A stretch of DNA of 64,000 bases from Streptomyces griseus subsp. griseus (lineage in GTDB: Bacteria > Actinomycetota > Actinomycetes > Streptomycetales > Streptomycetaceae), in assembly GCF_000720255.1 (NCBI RefSeq), contig NZ_JOJE01000019.1, positions 75,568 through 139,567 on the forward strand, in the 5' to 3' direction. Below, piece after piece: positions 26,004 to 32,844 of this stretch; the first letter of the stretch is position 1, and each line of letters starts with the position of its first letter. The notes below the pieces were generated by a model that ran no database searches, was not told the origin of the DNA, and was given only the letters and a program-made list of their open reading frames with translations. A program made the translations under genes and the position numbers.

Positions 26004-27730
26004 GCGACCCCGGCCGGTTCGGGCACGGGGGTGGTGTGGCACAGCAGCAGGCAGACGTCGTCGTCCCGTTCTGAGCCGTGGAGCATGGGCGTGAGCAGGG
26101 ACTCGGCGGAGGCGTCCAGATCCTGCTCCAGCTCCGCCGTGCCGAACCCGGCGAGGGTGCGGGCGAGTCGGTCGATCCCTGGGTCGATGCCCTCGGCCCG
26201 CCGCTCGACGAGGCCGTCGGTGTAGAGGGCGACGGTCGAGCCGGCCGGGAGGCGGAGGGCGTGGTCGTCGTAGGTGTACGGGACGGGAACTCCCAGCATG
26301 ATGCCGGGCTTGGCGTCCAGGACCCGCACCGTGCCGTCCGGGGACCGCACGACCAGGGGCGGGTGCCCGGCGGCGGCCCACACGATCTCGGGGTCACCGG
26401 GCCGGAAGCGCACGATGACGGCGGTCGCGTACAGGTCGGGCTGCTGGTGGCAGAGCATGTGGTGCAGCCGGGTCAGGATCCGGCCGGGGCTGTCCCCTTC
26501 GACGGCGTACGCCCTCAGCGCGGTGCGCAGTTGGCCCATCATGACGGCCGCGCGCAGCCCGTGCCCCGTGACGTCCCCTATGACGGCGAGCAGGCTTCCG
26601 TCGGGCTGTTCGAAGGCGTCGTACCAGTCACCGCCGATGTTGAGGCCGCGGGTGGCGGGCAGGTAGCGGGCGGCCAGGAGCAGGCCCTGCGCGGTGGGCA
26701 GGTCGGTGAGCTGGGCGCGCTGGAGGGCTTCGGCGGTGTCCCGGTGCTGTTCGTAGCGGCGGGCGTTGTCGAGGGCGATGGCGGTGCGGCGGGCGAGTTC
26801 GATCAGCATGACGCAGGCGTCGGGATCGAACTGGGGGCCGGGCGCGGTCAGGGTGAGGACGCCCATCATCCGGTGGGCGGTGAGCGGGATGCACAGCAGC
26901 GGTCGCGCCGGGGACAGGACCGAGGCGGGCAGGTCGTCGACGCCTGGCAGGTCGCCGGGGTGGTCGGCGGCGTGCTGGGGGCGTCCGGTGCGGGCGGCGG
27001 TCACGGTGGCGGCCGGGCGGCCGCCATTTCCCGAGGTGGGCTCGTCGTCGAAGAGCCAGACGTCGACGTGGTCGGCGTACTCGGGGACGAGGAGCTCAGG
27101 GAGCCGGCGCAGGATGGTCTCGCGGTCGAGCGAGGCGGTGACGGCGGCGCTGGCGTTGGCGAGGAAGGTCAGCAGGCGCCGGGCGTTCTCGGCCTGGGCG
27201 CGGGCGGCCCGTTCGGCGTCGAGCAGTTCGCGCTGGGCCAGGGCCGCGGCGTCGAGTTCGGCGTGCAGCGCCAGGACGCCCTGGTTGGTCTGGTGCAGTT
27301 CGTCGCGGTGGAGCCGGAGCAGTCCCTCCGTCTCGTCCAGCTTGTCCAGTACGGCCGCGGTGTCCTCGTCGGCGGCCAGGACGCCGTCGGCGAGCTCCGT
27401 GCGGTCCCCTCCGGCGGTGGTCGGTGTCAGGGGCCGGGGGAAGGCGAGCGTGAACTCCCGGGGTGCCGTGCGCCGCTGGTGGCCGATCGGCCGCAGGGTG
27501 ACGTTCAGCTGCCCGTGGGTGTTCACGGCGGGCTCTTCGGCGGTGAGGGTCAGTTCCCAGGCGCCGCCGTGGTCGAGACAGCGCCGCAGCCCGGCGGTGA
27601 GGGCGGTGAGGAAGCGGGCGCGTTCGAGCACCGGCGCGTCGGCGTCGGCCGTGAGCCGGGCGACGGTCGTCCGGGCCAGGGCCGCGTCGGCGGCCGAGCT
27701 GATCTTCCAGGTGTCAAGTGCGGCGGTCAT
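25952..27730 (-). CDS. SpoIIE (PP2C) phosphatase with degenerate HATPase, coiled coil and GAF domain
   Basis: 592 aa from ATG 27730 (GTG 27736 possible). Residues 1-80 resemble an RsbT-like fold without clear ATP boxes. Residues about 125-185 are a coiled coil (AAVLDKLDETEGLLRLHRDEL, AQRELLDAERAARAQAENA), 190-340 a GAF sensor, and about 355-570 an RsbU/SpoIIE phosphatase with all metal motifs: GGDWYD, GDVTGHG, AAGHPP, ALYTDGLVE, DDDVCLLL. It would dephosphorylate an anti-sigma antagonist. It is the last gene of the coupled rsbR-S-T cluster; its start overlaps the end of the kinase-phosphatase gene. Confidence 0.87.
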   Translation of the reverse strand: MTAALDTWKISSAADAALARTTVARLTADADAPVLERARFLTALTAGLRRCLDHGGAWELTLTAEEPAVNTHGQLNVTLRPIGHQRRTAPREFTLAFPRPLTPTTAGGDRTELADGVLAADEDTAAVLDKLDETEGLLRLHRDELHQTNQGVLALHAELDAAALAQRELLDAERAARAQAENARRLLTFLANASAAVTASLDRETILRRLPELLVPEYADHVDVWLFDDEPTSGNGGRPAATVTAARTGRPQHAADHPGDLPGVDDLPASVLSPARPLLCIPLTAHRMMGVLTLTAPGPQFDPDACVMLIELARRTAIALDNARRYEQHRDTAEALQRAQLTDLPTAQGLLLAARYLPATRGLNIGGDWYDAFEQPDGSLLAVIGDVTGHGLRAAVMMGQLRTALRAYAVEGDSPGRILTRLHHMLCHQQPDLYATAVIVRFRPGDPEIVWAAAGHPPLVVRSPDGTVRVLDAKPGIMLGVPVPYTYDDHALRLPAGSTVALYTDGLVERRAEGIDPGIDRLARTLAGFGTAELEQDLDASAESLLTPMLHGSERDDDVCLLLCHTTPVPEPAGVAHSMSPPPVAGGGVPAS

Positions 27731-28796
27731 GAGCACGGGTCCGGCGGTCGGGGGCGAGTACGGCCACGCTGGTGTCGTCGCGCAGGGGCCGGGCGGCGCT
27801 GCTTGCGTCCCGCAGGACGGCCGCGGCCACCACGGCGGGCGCGTGGGTGAGGAGGTCCGGTTCGTCGGGGGGCGTCCAGCGGCTGGGCAGCCCGTCGCTG
27901 TGCAGCACGAGCAGGGTGTCCGCTCGCCACGGCAGCTGCGTCACATGCACGGTGGCCGGGAAGTGCGCCCCGACGATCCCGGGGCGGGAGACGAGCGAAC
28001 GCCAGCCGCCGTCGCCGTGCAGCCGCGCCCCGATGTTGCCGACCCCGGAGAAACAGAGCTGTTCGGCCGACATGTCGACCTGGGCCACGGCGACGGCCGC
28101 GCCCCGGGTGGGCCGCAGCGCGGTGTGCAGTCGGCGCAGGATGTCGGCGGGCGGCAGGTGTGCGGCACGGTGCAGCTCCCGCACGGCGGTGTCGGAGGCA
28201 TGGGCGGCCTTGGCGCCGTGGCCGAGGCCGTCGGCGAGCATGAGGGTGACGAGGCTGTCGTAGCGCACCCAGCTCCAGCCGTCACCGGAGTACTCGTCCC
28301 GGGCGAGGGGGAGGTTGGCGCCGCCCGCCCGCGGGCCGTCCTGGTGGCGGTGGCGTGCCTGGGACCGGGCCGGTGGTTCGTGGTCGACGCGGGCCACCGC
28401 GACGGTCCCCCGGCCCCGGACACTGTGCAGGTCGAAGTCGTTCGCTATGCGCCGGCAGGTGCCCAGGCCCGCGCCGAGGGAGCCGTCGACGGTGCTGTGG
28501 CCGTCGCTCAGGGCCGCGGCGACGTCGGCGATTCCCGGGCCGTGGTCGAGGGAGAGGATCTGCACCGACGACCGGCGGGGGCCGGTGCCGGAGGCCGGGC
28601 CGTCGACGAGGTCGATCACGACCCGGCCGCCGTAGGCGTGTTTGACGAGGTTGGTCGCCAACTCGGTGCCCACCAGGGTGGCGACGTCCGCGCGGGACGG
28701 GTCGAGGCGGGCCCGGGCGCAGGCCGCCTCGACCGCCACGCGCACGTCGCGGACCCGCGTGGGGTCGTGCACCGGGATGTCCCACACACGGCTCAT
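27714..28796 (-). CDS. RsbT-like HATPase fused to RsbX-like PP2C phosphatase
   Basis: 360 aa from ATG 28796, which overlaps the rsbT stop (ATGA). Residues 1-130 are a GHKL ATPase: N box VGTELATNLVKHAYGG, G1 LDHGPGIAD, G2 DGSLGAGLGTCRRIANDF. Residues about 165-355 are an RsbX-type small PP2C: LMLADGLGHGAKAAHAS, FSGVGNIGARL, LLVLHSDGLPSRW, LRDDTSVAVL. In Bacillus, RsbT and RsbX are separate; here a second kinase and the resetting phosphatase are one chain, a common actinobacterial layout. It probably acts on RsbS/RsbR. Confidence 0.87.
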   Translation of the reverse strand: MSRVWDIPVHDPTRVRDVRVAVEAACARARLDPSRADVATLVGTELATNLVKHAYGGRVVIDLVDGPASGTGPRRSSVQILSLDHGPGIADVAAALSDGHSTVDGSLGAGLGTCRRIANDFDLHSVRGRGTVAVARVDHEPPARSQARHRHQDGPRAGGANLPLARDEYSGDGWSWVRYDSLVTLMLADGLGHGAKAAHASDTAVRELHRAAHLPPADILRRLHTALRPTRGAAVAVAQVDMSAEQLCFSGVGNIGARLHGDGGWRSLVSRPGIVGAHFPATVHVTQLPWRADTLLVLHSDGLPSRWTPPDEPDLLTHAPAVVAAAVLRDASSAARPLRDDTSVAVLAPDRRTRAHDRRT

Positions 28797-29239
28797 CGCG
28801 GCTCCTGGCGGGAGGCGGGCACCACGCCTGCCCAGGCGACGACGGTGACCGTGGTGCCCCGGCCGGGCTCGGTGTCGACGGCGAACTCCTGGACGAGCCG
28901 CTTGGCGCCGCTCAGTCCCAGGCCGAGGCCGCCGCCGGAGGTGTAGCCGTCGGTCATCGCCAGGTCGAGGTCGCGGATGCCGGGGCCGTCGTCGGTGAAG
29001 GACAGCCGCAGCCCGCGCCGTGGCCCGTGGCGCAGGGGGGTGATGTCCACCTGTCCACCGCCTCCGTGGACGAGGGTGTTGCGGGCCAGTTCGCTGGCCG
29101 CGGTGACCAGTTTGGTCTGCTGCACGAGGCTGAACCCGAGTTCGGCCGCGGCCTGTCGCACCTCCTGCCGGACCCACGCCAGATCGGCGTCGCTGCCGAT
29201 CGGAAGGCTGGCCGTGGCGGCGGGGCGGGAGGCCGTCAT
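28793..29239 (-). CDS. rsbT: RsbT-type serine/threonine kinase (switch protein)
   Basis: 148 aa; start overlaps the rsbS stop (ATGA at 29239), stop overlaps the next start. N box VTAASELARNTLVHGGGG, G1 FTDDGPGIRDLDLAM, G2 TSGGGLGLGLSGAKRLVQEF. These are the RsbT hallmarks. In the stressosome model it phosphorylates RsbS and RsbR, is released and then activates an RsbU-type phosphatase, here the protein at 30752 or 25952. Confidence 0.9.
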   Translation of the reverse strand: MTASRPAATASLPIGSDADLAWVRQEVRQAAAELGFSLVQQTKLVTAASELARNTLVHGGGGQVDITPLRHGPRRGLRLSFTDDGPGIRDLDLAMTDGYTSGGGLGLGLSGAKRLVQEFAVDTEPGRGTTVTVVAWAGVVPASRQEPR

Positions 29240-29655
29240 CAAAGACCTCCCTCGGTGACGGTTGGGGCGGTCGGGGTGGTCGGGGCGGAGTCCTTGAGGA
29301 GTTCCAGCGCGCGCTCGACGTCCAGGGCGGTGACCAGTCCGGGCAGAGTGAGACCCAGTTCGACCAGGGTGATCGCCACGGCGGGCCGCATGCCGGCCAG
29401 CACGGTCCGCGCGGCCAGCAGGTCGGCGACGGAGGCGATTTCGGCGAGGACGCGGCCCAGGAACGAGTCGACGATCTCCACGCCGGAGATGTCGATCACC
29501 AGTCCGGTGACCCCGCTCTGCGCGATGCGCTCGGTGATGTCCTGTTGCAGTTGCTCGGCCATCCCGTCGTGCAACTCGCCCTGCAGGGTGACCAGCAGGA
29601 CGTCCCCCAGCGTCAGGACCGGGACGGGGGTGCTTGAACCGAAGGGAGTGCTCAC
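29239..29655 (-). CDS. rsbS: RsbS-type STAS protein
   Basis: 138 aa from GTG 29655, overlapping the rsbR stop (GTGA). A STAS domain spans residues about 10-115, with GLVIDISGVEIVDSFLGRVL; Ser64 in VDSFLGR is in the position of the Bacillus RsbS phosphosite (Ser59). AGMRPAVAITLVELGLTL follows as in RsbS. The C-terminal 20 residues are a Thr/Pro-rich tail. It should form the stressosome core with RsbR. Confidence 0.9.
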   Translation of the reverse strand: MSTPFGSSTPVPVLTLGDVLLVTLQGELHDGMAEQLQQDITERIAQSGVTGLVIDISGVEIVDSFLGRVLAEIASVADLLAARTVLAGMRPAVAITLVELGLTLPGLVTALDVERALELLKDSAPTTPTAPTVTEGGL

Positions 29656-30545
29656 CGCAGGCCCGCACCCGTCGCCGGGCGGGGCGACACCTCGATGCCC
29701 TGCTGGCCGAGCGCGTACGCCAGGGCGTCGGACAGCGATGACCGTGTCAGTACGGAACTGAGGTCGATGCCGAGCTGGACGATGGTCTGCGCGATGGCGG
29801 GACGGATGCCGGAGACGATGCACTCGGCCCCCATGAGCCGGGCCGCGGCCACCGTCTTCATCAGGTGCTGGGCGACGAGCGAGTCGACCGTGGGCACTCC
29901 GGTGATGTCGAGGATGGCGTACCGGGCCCGTTCGGCGACGATCGCGTCCAGCAGGCTCTCCATCACCACCTGGCTGCGCGCGCTGTCGAGGGTGCCGATC
30001 AGCGGTACCGCGACGGTGCCCTCCCACAACTTGATGACCGGGGTGGCCACTTCGAGGAGTTGCTGCTGCTGCCGCTCGATCATCTCCTGTCCGGCGCTGA
30101 GTGTCGTCTCCATCACCACCAGGCGCAGGGTGCCCATCAGCAGGGTCAGCTCCAGCACGGCCTCCTGCGCCGCGGCCCCGAACGGGTCGGCGTACTCGGC
30201 GCGCAGCACCTCGGTGACCGTCGCGCGCAGTCCGGCGACCTCGTCGGAGATCTGGGAGGGGCTGGAGCCGGTGCGGGCGCGGGAGTCCGCCATCCCTCCC
30301 AACTGTTCGCGCACCAGGTCGAATCCGGGCGCGGAGACGTCCTCGGGTCGTCCGACGGCGGACACGTCGATCAGGGCGTCCACCACGGCCTTGCAGGCCT
30401 CCACCGCTTCGTCGCGGGAGACGGTGAAGACCGTGCGGAACAACGCCGCGTCCGCCCAGCGCTGGGCGATCTGCTCCCGGCGCCGCTCGAGGAAGGCGGC
30501 CACCTGCTGTTCCGTCGGCTCGTGGGCCGTGTCCTGTTCCGGCAC
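29652..30545 (-). CDS. rsbR: RsbR-type stressosome sensor protein
   Basis: 297 aa from GTG 30545, which has GGAGGGAG 9 nt upstream; a GTG at 30581 would add 12 residues without a ribosome site. The N-terminal about 165 residues are a helical globin-like sensor domain (VAAFLERRREQIAQRWADAA, ISDEVAGLRATVTEVLRAEY). The C-terminal STAS domain (IGTLDSARSQVVMESLLDAI, AILDITGVPTVDSLVAQHL, SGIRPAIAQTIVQLGI) keeps the two phosphosite regions of RsbR. It is the first gene of the five-gene overlapping run rsbR-rsbS-rsbT-kinase/PP2C-SpoIIE. Confidence 0.9.
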   Translation of the reverse strand: MPEQDTAHEPTEQQVAAFLERRREQIAQRWADAALFRTVFTVSRDEAVEACKAVVDALIDVSAVGRPEDVSAPGFDLVREQLGGMADSRARTGSSPSQISDEVAGLRATVTEVLRAEYADPFGAAAQEAVLELTLLMGTLRLVVMETTLSAGQEMIERQQQQLLEVATPVIKLWEGTVAVPLIGTLDSARSQVVMESLLDAIVAERARYAILDITGVPTVDSLVAQHLMKTVAAARLMGAECIVSGIRPAIAQTIVQLGIDLSSVLTRSSLSDALAYALGQQGIEVSPRPATGAGLR

Positions 30546-30642
30546 CTGTTCCGTCTCCCTCCGCACTTGCCTACTTGCCACTTGCTGCGTGTTGCTCTTC
30601 TGTGTTCCTGAGGCCCAGCGTTCGACGGAACCTCAGGTAATT

Positions 30643-30657
30643 GTTGCCGTATGACAA
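30643..30657 (-). promoter_or_regulatory. Candidate operator upstream of rsbR
   Basis: GTTGCCGTATGACAA on the plus strand, i.e. TTGTCATACGGCAAC in the direction of rsbR, 97 bp before its start. Fourteen of 15 bases match TTGTCAAACGGCAAC at 32691-32705. The imperfect TTGYC-N4-GRCAA symmetry resembles MarR-family operators, and two MarR genes flank this locus. Confidence 0.5.
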
Positions 30658-30751
30658 ACATTAACGCTCCGGCTCCGGGGCGAACAACACGTGATCGTCA
30701 CCCCTGGTGAGACTTTTGCGAACGCCCCGGAGCAGGCTCGCGCGATGGTCG

Positions 30752-32008
30752 TCAAGGTTGACGCCCGTGCCAGTCGAGGCACAGCGTCAAGGCGTCGTCG
30801 TTCTGGACGGATCGGCCCCGGTGACCGGCGAGTTCCCGCAGGATGGCTCGCGGAACCTCGGCGGCGGGCAGCAGGCGGGTGGATGTGATCGCCCGCGCCA
30901 GGGCCTCGTCGCCGTAGGCCTCGCCGCCGGGGGAGGCGACCGAGTAGACGCCGTCGCTGACGAAGACGAGCCGGTCGCCGGACTCGGCCTGGAACTCCTG
31001 CACCGCGTAGTCGGTCTCCTCGAACATGCCCAACGGCAGCTGGGCCTCGAATGCGACGTGTTCCACCGTGCCGTGCCGCAGTCTCAACAGCTGCGGGGAC
31101 CCGGCGTCCACCACCTGGGCCCGGCCCGTCGCGAGGTCGAAGTCGAGCATGAGGACGGAGAGATAGCACCGGCCGCGGTAGTGGGCGTAGATCGCCTGGT
31201 CGGCGAGGGCGGCCTGGTCGGCGAGGGGGATGCCCGCCCGGCGGGCGTTGCGCAGGGCGTTGATGGCGAGGTTCGTCAGCAGGGAGGCCTCTATGCCCTC
31301 CCCCATGCCGTTGGTCACATAGAGGGTGAGCCGGTCGGCCGTGGCCGACCAGTCGAAGTTGTCGCCGAAGATCGCGTACGCCGGCTCCAGCTGTGCGCCC
31401 AGTTCGAACTCGGGGCGGGTGCTGGAGCGGCCGGGCAGGAGTTGCCACTGCATCTCGGCGGCCAGCGTGAGCCGGTCCTTGCGGCGGGCCTGGAGGTAGA
31501 CGTCGGTGTCGCGCTCGGCCACGAGCACCTCGTGGCCGAGGACCTCCGCGATCTCCGCCAGCTCGCCGACGCAGTCGCGCAGTTCACCCTCGGTGGGCAG
31601 GGTCACCGACAGCACGCCGAGCCGGTCGCCCCGCACGGTGACGGGCAGATGCGCGCGCACCCTTCCGTCCCGGAGGGGCTCCACGAACGGCTCCTGCGCG
31701 CCGAAGGCCCGGCCGGCCGGGCTGTTGTGCACGGACACCGGCTCCAGCGTGTGCGGCAGCACGGACACCGGCTGCAGCACCGTCAGACCGTAGTCGGCCA
31801 TGTACAACTCGACGGAGTCCGCCGTGTACTGCTCGACCAGTACACGACGGACGGCGTCGAGCAACTCGTGGGGGGCCGCTGTACGCAGGGCGCGCTCAGC
31901 GGCGACGAATCTCTTCACGATGGGAGAAACACCAATCCTTCGCCGGACACCTACGGGCTCGCTCACAAAACAGAGCCTGTCGGCCGGACTCCCGGCCGTT
32001 CGGGCCAT
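30752..32008 (-). CDS. RsbU-like SpoIIE-family phosphatase with altered metal motif
   Basis: 418 aa from ATG 32008; no good ribosome site is seen, and later GTG starts are possible. The N-terminal about 180 residues are a GAF-like sensor (VTVRGDRLGVLSVTLPTEGELRD). Residues about 195-415 form the PP2C domain: AAEMQWQLLPGRS, GDNFDWSATADRLTLYV, VDAGSPQLLRLR, LVFVSDGVYSVAS, QNDDALTLCLDW. The usual GDVxGHG loop reads TNGMGEGIEA, so Asn and Gly replace the metal-binding Asp region. Activity may therefore differ from the standard enzyme. It lies 206 bp upstream of rsbR in the same direction and is the natural RsbT target. Confidence 0.83.
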   Translation of the reverse strand: MARTAGSPADRLCFVSEPVGVRRRIGVSPIVKRFVAAERALRTAAPHELLDAVRRVLVEQYTADSVELYMADYGLTVLQPVSVLPHTLEPVSVHNSPAGRAFGAQEPFVEPLRDGRVRAHLPVTVRGDRLGVLSVTLPTEGELRDCVGELAEIAEVLGHEVLVAERDTDVYLQARRKDRLTLAAEMQWQLLPGRSSTRPEFELGAQLEPAYAIFGDNFDWSATADRLTLYVTNGMGEGIEASLLTNLAINALRNARRAGIPLADQAALADQAIYAHYRGRCYLSVLMLDFDLATGRAQVVDAGSPQLLRLRHGTVEHVAFEAQLPLGMFEETDYAVQEFQAESGDRLVFVSDGVYSVASPGGEAYGDEALARAITSTRLLPAAEVPRAILRELAGHRGRSVQNDDALTLCLDWHGRQP

Positions 32009-32064
32009 CTCGGTCGGGCTCGCGCGCCTAGTACGCTGGCGAGCGTCCCAGTGCCTGCGAGAGT

Positions 32065-32550
32065 GTGACAGTGACTACCTTCCGCCCCCGCCCGGAGCCA
32101 GACGAGGTCGCGCGTGTGACCTCCACCGCCGCGGAGCTGCTGGAAGTCCTGTGGGGCCGGGCCTCGACCGCGCCCGCGTCCGCGTCCCAGCTGCGCGTCC
32201 TGCTGATGCTGGAGCACCATGAGGGCGTCAACCTGCGCACCCTCGCCGCGTCGCTTGCCTCCACGCCCCCGTCGACCAGCCGACTGTGCGACCGGCTGCA
32301 AGCGGCGGGGTTCGTCGAGCGGGTGGTGAGCCCGAACGACAGGCGGGAGGTGCGCCTGTTCCTGAGCGGCCGGGGCCACACCTTCCTCGCCGACCTGCGC
32401 GAGCGCAGGGAGGCGGCGGTGCGGGCGGTGCTGGACCGGATGCCGGGAGCCAAGCGGACCGCGCTGTTGCAGGGCCTGGAGGCGTTCTGCGACGCGGCGG
32501 CGGCCCAGATACACGCCGACGACCTGGACTCGGGCAGCAGAACGGCCTGA
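32065..32550 (+). CDS. MarR-family transcriptional regulator (copy 2)
   Basis: 161 aa from GTG 32065 (GTG 32071 also possible). HTH: SQLRVLLMLEHHEGVNLRTLAASLASTPPSTSRLCDRLQAAGFVER with wing NDRREVRLFLSGRGH. Divergent from the RsbU-like gene, with only 56 bp between starts, so it probably controls that promoter. Paralogue of the MarR at 25485. Confidence 0.86.
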   Translation: MTVTTFRPRPEPDEVARVTSTAAELLEVLWGRASTAPASASQLRVLLMLEHHEGVNLRTLAASLASTPPSTSRLCDRLQAAGFVERVVSPNDRREVRLFLSGRGHTFLADLRERREAAVRAVLDRMPGAKRTALLQGLEAFCDAAAAQIHADDLDSGSRTA

Positions 32551-32670
32551 GCGGTCCTTCGTCGCGCCGGGCCGGCGGGCACCTGTCGGTGTCGGCGGCC
32601 AGAGCACGGAGTGGCGTCCGTCCACCGGAACATACCTGCTCCTTCCCCGTGCACGTCCGTCACGGCTACT

Positions 32671-32705
32671 TTGTTGCCCCATGACCATAGTTGTCAAACG
32701 GCAAC
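32671..32705 (+). repeat. Paired copies of the rsbR-upstream motif
   Basis: TTGTTGCCCCATGACCA (32671-32687) matches TTGTTGCCGTATGACAA (30641-30657) at 14 of 17 positions. Immediately after it, TTGTCAAACGGCAAC (32691-32705) is the same element inverted. The pair lies in the convergent gap after the second MarR gene, where no operon promoter is expected, except for a possible tiny ORF at 32712. Confidence 0.55.
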
Positions 32706-32711
32706 TGTCTT

Positions 32712-32804
32712 GTGAGCGACTGTTTCAGAAGCCGACTACCCCGAGTGGCCGCAACCCTGTATCGACTGTGGTGGACGTCTCGCCAGAGTGACGCGGACCG
32801 GTGA
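32712..32804 (+). CDS. Possible 30-aa ORF behind the paired motif
   Basis: GTG start, product beginning MSDCFRSRLPRVAATLYRLW and ending DADR. There is no ribosome site; the start is 7 nt after the inverted element at 32691-32705. Basic and Trp-rich. It would explain why an operator-like pair sits here, but nothing else supports it. The rest of 32551-32844 shows no gene. Confidence 0.2.
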   Translation: MSDCFRSRLPRVAATLYRLWWTSRQSDADR

Positions 32805-32844
32805 CGAACAGAACAAAACGCCGAGACCCGCTCCCGGCGGACCC

